Positions 1-11,290 of a stretch of DNA of 64,000 nt are shown here, piece after piece. The DNA lies in the NCBI GenBank assembly GCA_963921425.1, contig OY992840.1, forward strand, positions 622,501 to 686,500. The letters run 5' to 3'. Each line of letters starts with the position of its first letter. Position 1 is the stretch's first letter. The position numbers and the translations under genes were made by a program. This DNA comes from Dryas octopetala (Eukaryota > Streptophyta > Magnoliopsida > Rosales > Rosaceae). A model generated the notes under the pieces. The model did no database searches. It saw only the letters and a program-made list of their open reading frames with translations, and was not told where the DNA came from.

Positions 1-511
1 GGAGCTCATTTCGGGCACACCAGAAATCAGCTTTCAATCCACTTCTCCTGATTGCTTTCAGTAATTTGTTCCTATGTGCATATCCTGTTACAACCACCTT
101 CTGACTCTGTGCATCTACTTCCACCTTCTCTATCCCTGTACATTATTAACTAATAAATTAATATTGGATATATACATAATGCAATGCATGAATGCATATT
201 ATTAATTAATATTGGATATATAATAACTGTGACCTCACCTTTCAGTTTTGAGAGGCATTTCCTAAGTCGCTTCTCATGTATGCCAACCATCTCCACCTTC
301 AGTTCCACAGTCTGCAAATTTATTCACACATGCATATAATTCAACAAGAAACAGATATATATATATATATATATATAAGGGAGACAATTAAATTAAACAA
401 TCGCTAGCTAGTAGCTAGCTGCATGTTACTTAATTGAGAAGATTAAACACATTAATAAATTGTTCTAATTAATTAGAAGTCATATATATATATAATGCAA
501 TTTACCTCCAT
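1..511 (-). CDS. HIPP-type heavy-metal-associated domain protein, 3' end outside the window
   Basis: Seen: three exons on the minus strand, join of 511-506, 311-239 and 135-1, each with GT donor and AG acceptor. The first coding exon is only ATGGAG (Met-Glu), followed by TVELKVEMVG, then HEKRLRKCLSKLKG, and exon 3 gives IEKVEVD, KVVVTGY and LLKAIRRSGLKADFW. This is the beta-alpha-beta HMA fold of plant HIPP proteins of the subclass that has lost the CxxC metal motif (the site reads MVGIHEKR). About 70 residues are visible; the C terminus with the expected CaaX prenylation box lies left of position 1. Family knowledge: HIPPs are cytosolic or membrane-tethered metal or protein binders. The start was chosen because only this phase joins exon 1 to the HMA frame; an overlapping ATG at 526-528 is out of frame. 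Confidence 0.8.
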
Positions 512-660
512 ATATGTTGGTACAGAAGATGAGAACGATGGATGGGAGCATGCAATCCAAAGGGTACTTCAGGCTCAATTCAATTAGAAGAAACTATCAA
601 ATTGTCAGTTGGTAGGGAATGAATGAATGAAGATTGAACAGATAGGAGCATGGCAGGCAC

Positions 661-668
661 TTATATAT
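661..668 (-). promoter_or_regulatory. Probable TATA box of the HIPP gene
   Basis: On the minus strand the sequence reads TATATAAG-like, about 150 bases upstream of the HIPP start codon, which would leave a 5' leader of about 120 bases. The position suits a plant TATA element. It is inferred from motif and distance only. Confidence 0.4.
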
Positions 669-1587
669 GTATAACACTAACAGGTTACAACATATATACA
701 GCTAGGGGGGACATGGAAAAGATAGAATAAACAATAAAGTACTGGATGGGCCTTGGTTTTTGGGACTGCTACAACTACAAGAAATCATCTGCTTTGCTTT
801 TTCAAAGACAGAAACAAATACCTAGACAGACGTGAAATTAAAATGATCGAACCTCAAAGAAAAAAGGAAAACGGTTACCCAAATGGAGACTTGAGTAGCT
901 AGTGAGCTCAAGGCTCAAGCTTCTAGGCTTTCCCTCCCAACAAAGCAATGTGAGTCTCAAGCATTTTGAAATGATTGGGTTTGACGGTCCAACTTGGCTT
1001 TTTCCTACTTCTTTAGAATCTTTATCTTGGCTTCATTTGGAATATTAATTACAGTCAATTCCTCATATAGGAATTGGGATTCTCTCACAGTCTGAAACAT
1101 TAATGAATTAATATATTCCCACCTGAATTATCTTAATTAGTCTTCATGTTCTTTTTTATTGGTCTGGAGTACTTTATACAGGGAAATATAATTTTGTTTA
1201 CATATTTTTTTCATTCAGTATCAATTAATTGTGAATTGAATACTTTAACTTTTAGTAAATAAAAAAAATAATTTATTTATCAAATTTAATAGTCAGACGT
1301 ACTTCTACGTCTCTCAATAGAGGGAACATATAAAATCTTATATTATAATATATAAGTTTTAAAATTTTTAATTTATTAATAATTAATTTTGAGTTTAATG
1401 CTTCAACTTCAACACAAATAAATATTGAAAGCATGCATGCATGGTGGTGTGGATGTTACTTGTCATTCAATTATGCCCCTGTCAACTTCGTCACAGCTTG
1501 ATTACCTCCACATCAACCTTCATTAGCATTCGTCATGTCTTGATCACCGCCTTTATTACCAACTTGATCTTCTCCTTGATTACTATT
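669..1587. other. Intergenic, AT-rich
   Basis: Upstream region of the HIPP gene. I see no coding exon. It holds AT-rich stretches and short CATGCATG-like (RY) palindromes near 1432-1441. Confidence 0.5.
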
Positions 1588-1951
1588 TGATAGAATTAGA
1601 GCATTCAACCCAAAACCAATTGGCTATGGGTGGAGAGGCCCAAGATTTATAAGCACATATGTTAAGCTCTAGTTTTCCGATGTGGGACATTGCTCCACAT
1701 TACTCTCAACACGCCCCTGCACGTGTGGCGATATTTTGAGCCTTACACGTGAACAAATTATATTGGGTGACGTGGGAGCACGTGTAGCCGTTGGGCCTTA
1801 CACGCGGATAACCAAGCTCTGATACCATGATAGAATTAGAGCATCCAACCCAAAACCAATTGGCTATGGGTGGAGAGGCCCAAGACTTATAAGCACATAT
1901 GTTAAGCTCTAGTTTTCCGATGTGGGACATTGCTCCACATTACTCTCAACA
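1588..1951 (-). mobile_element. TRIM retrotransposon, complete, 364 bp
   Basis: Two 124-bp direct repeats (1588-1711 and 1828-1951) begin TG and end CA and differ at only about two positions. The 5-bp target duplication CTATT lies at 1583-1587 and 1952-1956. On the minus strand the first base run after the LTR is TGGTATCAGAGC (1827-1816), the primer site complementary to initiator tRNA-Met, and a purine-rich GCAGGGGCG sits just before the other LTR. The internal part is 116 bp with no coding capacity. This is the anatomy of a terminal-repeat retrotransposon in miniature, moved by proteins of other elements. The near-identical LTRs suggest a fairly recent insertion. Confidence 0.93.
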
Positions 1952-2569
1952 CTATTATATATGTTTTTCTTTTCTTAATTAATTAATGACATTAATTTAT
2001 CTGTATAAATGTAATGCTTTGCAGTCTCTAAAATACACTTAGAATTATTCTTGAATCCTTCGACTTAACGACAGTGAACCTGCATCTGACATATATGGGG
2101 ACATGTTTAATTAAGTTATTCTTTATATGGTTGAAAATGACAGAGTGATCCCTCGATCTCCTTGTAATATAACAGTGCTGACTCAGCATGCTTCATACTT
2201 GTCCACATTGCATAATGCAAGGTGGCTGGGAAAAAGGAAAAGAGCGAAAAAGAGAAAAGAGAATAAAACTTGAAGACGCTGATCACCAAAGGGAAAAAAA
2301 ACTGCCCAGCAAGTTTGGTATTTTTGGGTTCTATGTAGTTTGCTTACCCCTTAATTAATTAATAGATTCTACGATTTAAAAGGAAGACTTGAAAGTGACG
2401 CTTTGGTGTGCTCATGTCCAGTGGATGTGATTTAGATCAAGTTAGATTTGTTTTAGTGGCAAAAGTCGGGAAATCTACCTGCACCATATATTTAGGCCAA
2501 AAACGAAACCGTATATACTTGTAAAAGTTGTATACAATATATAGGGTATCAAACGCTATTTCAGCAGAT

Positions 2570-2654
2570 GGGGTGGTGGCGCAGTTGGCTAGCGCGTAGG
2601 TCTCATAGCTTCTGAGTGATCCTGAGGTCGAGAGTTCGAGCCTCTCTCACCCCA
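2570..2654 (+). tRNA. trnM-CAU (nuclear): Elongator tRNA-Met (CAU) with an 11-nt intron
   Basis: The acceptor stem GGGGTGG pairs with the 3' strand ending ACCCC before discriminator A2654. The D arm carries the A box TGGCGCAGTTGG, the T arm the B box GAGTTCGAGCC. Anticodon CAT is at 2604-2606, followed by A and a short intron at about 2608-2618, the usual place for the intron in plant elongator tRNA-Met genes. No CCA is encoded, as expected for a nuclear gene. A short T run about 15 bases downstream can end Pol III transcription. The gene looks intact. Confidence 0.97.
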
Positions 2655-3866
2655 TTCCTTTTCTTCTACATTTTTCTTAAATTACACTGCCCAATAGATA
2701 ACAATCGATTTTCCAAATTTGGCTTTAATGTCTTTTGACTTTGCTTAATATATTTACTTATTTTCACTTGATCTTCTGTGTTCTCATCCTCTAGCTCTTC
2801 CCTATTTCTGTCTTCCTGCAAGCCATTCTCAGCCCAGGTCGTGCAAGATTAATGATGATAAGAAGAAATGAAGATATATAATAAGGGAGTGCTATGAGAT
2901 TAGAGAGTGGGAGCTCTGGTGGTAGGCTTGGGCCGGATTGAAGCTCAAACCATCAGCCGGTCAGGCCGAACATGAGGGTTGAGAAAAGCCTAATCTAGAC
3001 TGGCCGACTAAGGTGCGGGTCGAGCGGGTTGGGCCGAGATCGGTTTGGTCGGTGTAATGGGTCGGTTCGGTTTGGGCAGACAATTTTGTATCTTTTTTTA
3101 AACAACCAAATTTACAAAGGGATATTGGCCTTTTTTAACTTTTATTACACAGAAACCGCCCAAACATTTAGAGAGCTGCTATTTGCACACCCATTTTCTT
3201 ATCTTTGCACACTCTTCATCACTTAATTAGTGATTTTACAGATTTGTCTCATTGTGAAAAGACCCCCAACACACCACATCTCTCTTCTCTCCTTTCTACT
3301 CCCACCCGGTGCCTTGCCCTATCTCTCCGACTTCTCTCTCCCCTCTCTGGCTCCTCTCTACGACGACCACCCCGGCCCTCCCAACCCCATGCCAAGCCCT
3401 CCCCTCCTCTCTTCGGCTTCTCTCTCCCCTCTTTCTCCCCTCTCTCCTTCCCTCCCTTTCCCTTTCTCTCTCTGTTCGAACATCCACCTTAGAAAAAAAA
3501 TGTAGCTGGTTCACCGAACATCTATGATACAATTGGGCTCAACTTACCCATGCTATGGGAGCGAAATCCCTCATGGTGAACCACAAGACATGATTGTCTC
3601 CTCCAATTAAGAACGCCATGCTCTCTTGTTTGCCCCGTTTTTTAGAACCTTCGCAATGTGCAAAGTGGAGCAACAAATAATGCACAACCAACCCACTAGA
3701 TGTTAAATCATGATCCAGATCGAGGAATTAAGTGTCCAAAATCTTGTTGTTTATGTTCTTTATACAATAACCCTATGCAGATCGACATGCGACCTTTGCA
3801 TTGTGTACATGATACTCGTTGATTAACACATACTCTTTCTCTGAGGCATGTCTTGCATAACATTAA
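2655..3866. other. Intergenic: repeat-like GGTTCGG segment and a C/T-rich tract
   Basis: 2920-3080 is G/C-rich with repeated GGGCCGAG and GGTTCGGTTTGGG motifs, similar to terminal parts of plant hAT-like repeats. 3240-3480 is a strongly pyrimidine-rich tract whose open frames are low-complexity Ser/Pro/Leu strings. 3490-3866 shows nothing I can identify. Confidence 0.4.
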
Positions 3867-5282
3867 AGCCCCATTTGTTTCACTGTGTTAGCTCGGATAG
3901 TGTTAAATAAGCTCATAATATCATGTTTGGCACAAACCAAGCTTAGCTTAAGTGGGACTCCAATATCCGGCCCAACTTAAAATCACCTTCTTAGGCATTG
4001 TAAGACAACATGATCTCAGACTCTTCGTTGAATAACACCTGTGTTCACCTATGTTCTCTCTCGCAAAATAGCACCTATCGCACACCTCAACGATCGCGCA
4101 CACCTCAATGCTCGACGTCGTTCATCTTCACTCAATCGGTGATCTCTCTCTCTACTCTCTTCCTATCTCATTCTCTCTAGCTCTACTATGTCCTTTGTTG
4201 ATGATATATTGGGTTTCTTTTTTTCTATTTTGATAACCAGATCTAAGGGTTTTTTTTTTATCTATGGCCTTAATTCAATTGGGTTTTTATTTTGATAACT
4301 TATATGTGTTCATTGAAGTAATTATCTGCCATTTTTGGGGTTTTTTTTAGCATTTGTATTTTGTAATTTCTTGGGGGTTTTTTTTTGTTATGTATTGCAA
4401 TTTTTTTGGGGTAATTATAGCCCAGTTTTGTTCTTTCTCTTTGATCTGCTTAATTTCTTTGTTTGTCTTGGTCTTGGTTAATTATTCCTGTGAGATTTCT
4501 TAATTAAATTCATGTGGGTTTTATTTGTTTTCCTTTTTCCTCATACTCGAAGCTGCACGTTTTAGAACTTGAATCAGTACTGGGGTTTTGTTTAGTTGTG
4601 GCTAACTCTTTCCAATTTGGTATTGTGTACTTTTTGTATGAAGAGATTCATTTGAAAATTCTGCACAATGTCCAAACTTCCTACAAACACCAACTCACAT
4701 AATTATAACTTGGAATCAGCTTTGACTTGGTATATACTGCAAGATATAGTCTGCTTATAGTAAGGAGTAAAAATAAGGAGAGATAATCCATGCAAAGATT
4801 GTTTGTTAATATAAATCCATCACTATATACTTTTCATATCTTGGGTAATATTCTCAAGTAATATAAGGTGGTGCCTTAACATTATTGTAATATATATTGT
4901 CTTACCTTACTATGACATGGCATGAAAACACACACACACAAAAATATACATGTATGTACAAAATTGAGTCCAAGTAGTAATAAAGACTAATTAAGAATCA
5001 ATTGACTAACAAATTAAGAATCTGAACAAAAAACTTATTACAGCTTCTTGTATAATGTCCATAGGCATTATTATTATTAGGAAAAAAATAAATTAACAAC
5101 AAGGAGAAAAAAGAAGTCTTTCATGTACTGATTATGTCTGACTTGTGAAACATATAGTCATAGTCATATATCCATATATATTATCTGCATATATATCCAT
5201 ATATATATATATATATATTATCTCATAGTCATATTTTGATATGGATTGAATTATATTGGTCATAATGTGCTCTGCCTTGTAA

Positions 5283-6756
5283 TTGTATAGATATGGATTG
5301 AATAAAGATTTTGTTGATCTTATTATTGGAGTTATGGCATTAGAAACGATTTATGCTTGTGCAATACTTGTGATGATGATGTTAAAAAAGAGACAGAGAT
5401 GTATGGAAAGATGTGCCTTAAATAATCATTCCTTAGTTCGACATGAGACTCGTTTGCGTTATCTATATAACATAATAGGCAATAGTAACATAGAGTGTGT
5501 CAATCAACTGAGAATGGATAGAAAGACTTTCGATCTATTGTGTGAACTGCTTCGTAATGATGGAAGGGTAAAGAATGATGGTGTGGTGTCTGTGGAAGAG
5601 CAAGTGTTAAGAATTGCACGATTAATAGTAGATTTTTTCGATCATGTTAAGAATCGCACGATTAATGATGGTGTTCTTACATGTACTTGCACATCATGTT
5701 AAGAATCGCATGATTAATAGTAGATTTTTTCGATCAGGAGAGACTATTAGTAGGTACTTCAATTCTGTGTTGTAAGGAGTTTTGCGACTACAAGGTAGCC
5801 TATTGAAAGTACCGAATCCTGTGTGTGATAACTCCACAAATCATAGATGGAAATGGTTTAAGGTATGTTCATACAATAATCTCCCCACACTGTAATTAGT
5901 GTTTGACTTGTTTTTCTACAACTTACATTAAAGTTTACAACTTTTCTATTTTAGAATTGCTTGGGAGCATTAGACGGAACTTACATTAAAGTTCGTGTAG
6001 CTGAAATTGACAAACCAAGATACTGAACAAGAAAGGGTGAAATTGCCACAAATGTGTTAGGTGTTTGTTCACGAAACATGCAATTTATATTTGTGTTACC
6101 AGGTTGGGAGGGATCCGCATCCGATTCTAGAGTACTTCGTGATGCAATAACATGGCCTAATGGGTTACGGGTTCCCACTGGTAAGGCTATTAGTTAGCCT
6201 CAAATTTATAAGGCATTTGTAATTTTTCAATGTATATTATACACATACTAATAGGAATTATCGTTGTGGTTGTTAGGCTATTTTTACCTTGTAGATGGCG
6301 GTTACACAAATGGTGAAGGATTTCTTGTACCATATAGAGGAACAAGGTATCATTTTTCCGAATAGAGAGAAGGAAACACACCTACAAATAAGGAAGAGTT
6401 TTTTTAATATGAAACATTCATCTGCAAAGAATGTAAAAGATTGTTGTTTTGGCTTGATAAAAGCTAGGTGTGCCTTACTAAGGAGTCCTTCCTTTTATGC
6501 AATAAAGACACAATGTCGTATAATTACGGCTTGTTGTCTTCTACATAATCTGATTAGGAGGGAGATGTCTATAGATCCAATGGAAGATGAAATAAATGAA
6601 GTTGAAGTTGCAGAAAATATGGTAGAAGGTGATATGCTTGGTACCATTGGTGCCTCTGATCAATGGACTGCATGGAGGAATGACTTGGCCCTACAATGTA
6701 CAATGAATGGAGGGGAAATAGGCACCACTAGCCAAACTTTACTATGTATTTGCTAA
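5283..6756 (+). pseudogene. Harbinger DDE transposase (HARBI1/ALP1-like), decayed
   Basis: Three exons can be followed: about 5283-5862, 5955-6180 and 6277-6756. Exon 1 gives the helical N-terminal part (MDRKTFDLLCELLR; FFRSGETISRYFN). Exon 2 carries the first catalytic Asp in LGALDGTYIKV and the block [13 protein letters not shown]. Exon 3 carries the second Asp in YLVDGGYTNGEGF and then NMKHSSAKNV and CRIITACCLLHNLIRREM. Damage: a local duplication of about 70 bp around 5640-5720, stop codons after FNSVL, within exon 2 (RY*) and at the Trp expected after HFSE (near 6360), and a frame change in the T run near 6400. Where the family usually has catalytic Glu (IERCFG) this copy reads VKDCCFG, a Glu-to-Asp change. 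Confidence 0.85.
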
Positions 6757-9194
6757 TATTATTTGAGTGTAACCTAATAAGATGTGATGTGAGTTTAACC
6801 TTAACTATGTATTTGGTTATGTTATTTAGCTCAAAGTCCAACTATGTATTTGCTGATGTGATGTGAGTTTAACCTTAACTATGTATTTGCTTATGTTATT
6901 TGCATAACCACACTTAACTATTTATTTTCTTATGTGATTTCTTATTAGCATATGTTATATGTTTTTGCTTTGCAATATTGGATGTTTAGAAATGGAAGAA
7001 TCTGGTGGTAACAAGAAAAAATCTAGGCGTACTTGGTCAAAATTTGAAGAGGATGCATTGCTGAAAGTCATTGAGGATTTTGTTGCTCGAGGCCATTGTT
7101 GTGATACAGGCAGTTTCAAATCTAGTATGATGATGCACATTGAGAAAGTTGTGAATGAATTATGTCCTGGTTCTAATCTAAAGGCATATCCACACATTGA
7201 GTTAAAAACCAAAAAATTGAAAAAGGATTACAGCTTAGTCTATGACATGTGTAACACAAGTGGATTTGCATGGAATGATGTCAAAAAATGTATTGAGGTT
7301 GATAGTAACGAAGCATGGGAAACTTATGTGCAGGTACATGAATAAAAATGAGTTTTATATTAATTATCATTGTTATATCTTAGAATTAAACTAATGAATT
7401 TTCTTATTTGTAGAAACACAAAGATGCAGAAGGTTGGAGAAACAAACATTTTCCACTTTTTGACAAGTTTGCTAATATATATGGAAAGGACCGTGCTACT
7501 GGAAAAAGATTGGAAGCCCCTGTTGAGATGATGGAGGAACAAAGCAATAATGGGGTTAATGAAAGTGACAATGGAGCTGAGAATGATACATCTCCTATGT
7601 CAATGAACACTACAACAAAAAAGGCCTATAATAGCATTTAATTATAGCATTTTTTCAAAAGTGCTATTATATTTAATATAATTGTAGCATTACTTTCTAA
7701 AAACGCTATGGGTAATGAAAGCTAACACGTGGCACATGAAAATTTAGGCGCGGGCCTGTTTGGTTTTATTTATTTTTTCTTTTCAAAACTCTGAAGGAGA
7801 ACAGAGAAAGTCCATCTCTTCACTTTCCTACTTTCTCACCCCTCAGTTGTCACTGTCTCTCTCCCTAGCAGCCCTCTCTCCCTCTTCGGATCCACTCTCT
7901 TTCGCCTCCCTCTCGCCAAACCCCAAACAACTAAAACACAAAAACTCCTCACTCTCAAAACCTAGTCACTGTCTCTCTTTCAGTCTCTCAGACTCTCTCG
8001 CCGTCTAGCGCCGCCCTTTCTCTCTCTCTCACTCATCTCGCGCCGGCGTCGCCCTCTCTCTATCTCTGTGAGTCTGTGACTCTGTCACTCATCTCCCTCA
8101 GTCTCTCAGTCTCTCGCCTCTCATCTCTCACGGTCTCATCTCTGTCGAAGGTCGCAGCTCCAAAACTCAAAAGGTATGTCATCTCTCTCTCACTCTCATA
8201 TATATCTCGTGCAATTTTAATTAGCGTTTGATTTGGGGATTCACAGGTTAGGGTTCAATTTAGGATTTTTCTGTTTAATCAATTAGGGATTTTTGTATAA
8301 TTGTTTTTTTGTTCACTTCTTAGGGTTTGATTATCGGCTTAAACAGAGGGATTTAATTTGATTATCTGCATTATTTTCCTCGATCAGTAAAATGTTGTTT
8401 GGTTATCTGCGTGTAATTGATTATCTGCATATTTGATTATATGTTCTGTTCTATTCTGCATAGGGACTAAAATGTTGTTTGGTTGTTTGATAGTAAACTA
8501 GAAAACTCATTTGGGTTGGGTGTTATTAAATAAATTGTATTTATGGGTTAGTCACAGTTCGTTTATTAAGTTATGTTGGCCTCTGATTTCCACTACAATG
8601 TCCTTTAATTAGGAATGTCAACAATGGATGAGAGTTCTAGAGCTGAAGCAGTCACAGAAGGGGTTGATCCTCCTCAAACAGCCCCACAGCCCCCAAGGCC
8701 CTCAACGACCCCACAATTCAAATGTGTTTGAACTTTTTTAAATTATGATATTCCTTATCAAGTGTGGCTAATCATTCTTTATTTTGTTTTGATTGGTTTA
8801 GGTTTCTTGTCTTGAGCAGGAGAGTAGCTCATTATATGATAAACATTTCCGGTGAACAAAAGCTTCTATGAGATTTTGGATAGCTGGTTGATTCAATTTT
8901 TGGATGCCTGTTTGATTCAATTTTTGGATGCCTGTTTGATTCAATTTGGATGAATGGATGAATGAACAAAAGCTTATGCGTTTTTTTTTTTTTTTGTCAG
9001 CTTGTTATGTTTAGAAAGGCAGCTTTGGTTTATTTTCAGCCTTTTTTCATAATAATAAAGTATGTATAAATATGTAATGCTTTTCTTCTAATGGTTATTT
9101 TCCATATCTCTTTTCCTATCGCTTTTTTTTTTTTTTTTTTACTGAGCAGGTTGGTTTATTATAGAGCAAATGCATAAATTTTTTGGATTATAGG

Positions 9195-9272
9195 GATCAT
9201 TGGACATTGGTTATCATTGACCCGTATGCTGAATTGCTTTATCACTTAGATCCTATGTTAGGTGAAGTATAG
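9195..9272 (+). pseudogene. ULP1/C48 cysteine protease remnant, His box
   Basis: After an AG acceptor at 9192-9193 the frame reads DHWTLVIIDPYAELLYHLDP, then a stop at 9270-9272. The HWTLxVIDP...YHLD pattern is the conserved block of SUMO-protease-like C48 domains that holds the catalytic His. C48 domains are often carried by plant CACTA and MULE elements. Only about 25 residues are seen, so it cannot be functional alone. Confidence 0.6.
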
Positions 9273-10269
9273 AGTTCTAAACAATATTTGCAGAGGGATG
9301 AGGTTGAAACACTATTGTTAATAGACATCTCAATTCTCAATCTTTTACAGGGACTTTGCCATATTAGTGAGTTGAGTTCAAATTGGCTGGAAAAAGCTGA
9401 AGATGTAAGCACATAATTTTTTTAAATTTTTTTTATTATTTTCTTGTATCTGTATGTAAGGATCATGGTCTATTTTCTTATTAACTTTCTGGTCTATTTT
9501 TTTACAGGCTTTTAAAGTCAGAGACCATGTGGAAGTTAAAACTTATTGAGGTATGGTTTACTATTCCTGTCTCCTTTGCTTGTTTTTTTTTTAATACTCT
9601 CTTCTGCTATAAGCAATTCCAAACCTGCTGGGAGTGATGTTATTGCTTTTTTTAAATATTTCAGTCTAAGGAAAAGTCACATACACTTGAAACTTGTTGA
9701 TGCATACTTGGAATGAAGTTTAACTTGTTGATGCAGTCATCCAAGATTACGTAGAATAGGAAAATGTTGGTTATAGTCTATTTATTTAATTGTAATATGT
9801 AGGTTTGTAAATCTTGTGTTTTGTACTTGCATATTACAATTGTAGTATGGTAACTAATATATACCTTTTTTTTTTTTTTTCCGAACAGATTACACAATAG
9901 AATTAAGTACTGATTGTCATTATAGTCTATATGATTTGTTTGTAGCATATTATGATGAAATTAACTAATTGAAATTAAATCTTTTTTATTAGGTATTTTT
10001 ACAATGATTATTTTACTTTCTAATTGGGTTGTACACTATACTAATTTTTTACTAGTTTTAATGGTATAATATAATAACATGTATGCATATAGTTTTAATG
10101 GTACTACACTTCCAGTAGATAGGATAGTATTCTAGATTTCTAGTGTATAGCATGTGCTATATATACTGTGTAAGTGCAAAATAATAAGGTGTGAATATTA
10201 ACATATAAAATGGTATTCATAGTTCATACTAATATATATTGTTTATTTATTTATTTTTTTAAAACATAA

Positions 10270-10569
10270 ACTCATTGGGCACATTTGTAGTAGATGTGCC
10301 ATGTCCCTAACAGTAATGTGTCAGGTCATGTGCATTTGTCAACGTGATCATCAGAGGGAAGACACAATTACTACTTGTATTTGTGTCTCTGTGTGTGTGA
10401 CACAAATATCAAGGTTGTGCCCCATCTTTATGAGTAACGCCAATACCGGTCACAAGCATATAATTGTGGCCGCAGGGTTACCAATGACATTAGAGCATGA
10501 TTAATTGTGCTTTTTGAAACAAATGACACAAATATAAGCTTGTGCTTTGTAAAGTTTTTTCTTGTAGTG
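10270..10569. mobile_element. Remnant of a second CACTA-like end nested in the first
   Basis: The segment ends TTTTTTCTTGTAGTG (10555-10569), the inverse of CACTACAAGAAAAAA, a typical CACTA terminus of a different family from the host element. The preceding 300 bases hold several TTTGTGTC / GACACAAA motifs that could be subterminal repeats. I did not find the partner end, so the element is probably truncated. Confidence 0.45.
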
Positions 10570-11188
10570 AGAAGTACGTATAAGTTTGAGATTATTAAGC
10601 ATGCCACCTAAGCTTTTGTTTTCTTGGATTGTTTTGGTCATCATTTTTCACTTATTTTTTTTCCCCAATGGATATACTTCAAACTTTCAGGTTCCTATTA
10701 TTTGGAAAGAAATACCAGCTGAAATTTGCTAATGATAGCTGTCCTGAAACCCATTGCTTGGTTCATTTCCCAAGCTTCATTTAGTCTTATTTCTGTCTTA
10801 TAATGTTGCTTCCAAAGTTTGTTTCTGATTTTATGTTGTTTTGCTTAGTCAGACGTACATATTACTTTCTGGCATTACCAAAGTTTCTTTATTTTCAAGG
10901 CTTGCATATGTTAATGCTCCTTAGTTTAAGATGGCTTTCTCACCTAGACTTTTTTGGTTTGAACTTGATTAAATATAATATTGTGCCTTACTATGCTTGT
11001 AGTGGTCTGGTCAATCTGATTAAATTAATAAAGAGCATTGAGACTTTTCTTTCCTTTGTAATACTTGGTGCGCTACAAGTACAATCAAAATCTTAATTTA
11101 GAACTATTCTAAAAAGCTGTTCATCCGAATCATTTTTCACTTCATAATAAAACATTACCTGATATAGAAACTCTTTTACAGGGGTGGA

Positions 11189-11290
11189 ATGCATTTCATG
11201 GCATCCAATAATGACTGTGGTATAAGAGAATATGCCATGGAAAAGTTTCAGCTTTTGAATCAGTTTCTATTCCCTTGGTCAGTGAATGTG
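11189..11290 (+). pseudogene. Possible ULP1/C48 Cys-box remnant
   Basis: The frame reads MHFMASNNDCGIREYAMEKF. The segment NDCGI followed by a helix with hydrophobic spacing resembles the catalytic Cys block (DCG) of C48 proteases. It lies 1.9 kb downstream of the His box in the same strand and the same CACTA element, with a nested remnant between. The match is short, so this is tentative. Confidence 0.4.

Noticed and set aside
3205..3532. Overlapping ORFs on both strands in the C/T-rich tract
   Set aside because: They are Ser/Pro/Leu or Arg/Glu strings from low-complexity DNA, with no domain and no splice context.
10803..11096. 97-codon plus-strand ORF in the CACTA interior
   Set aside because: Leu/Phe-rich AT-driven frame without family resemblance or splice signals.
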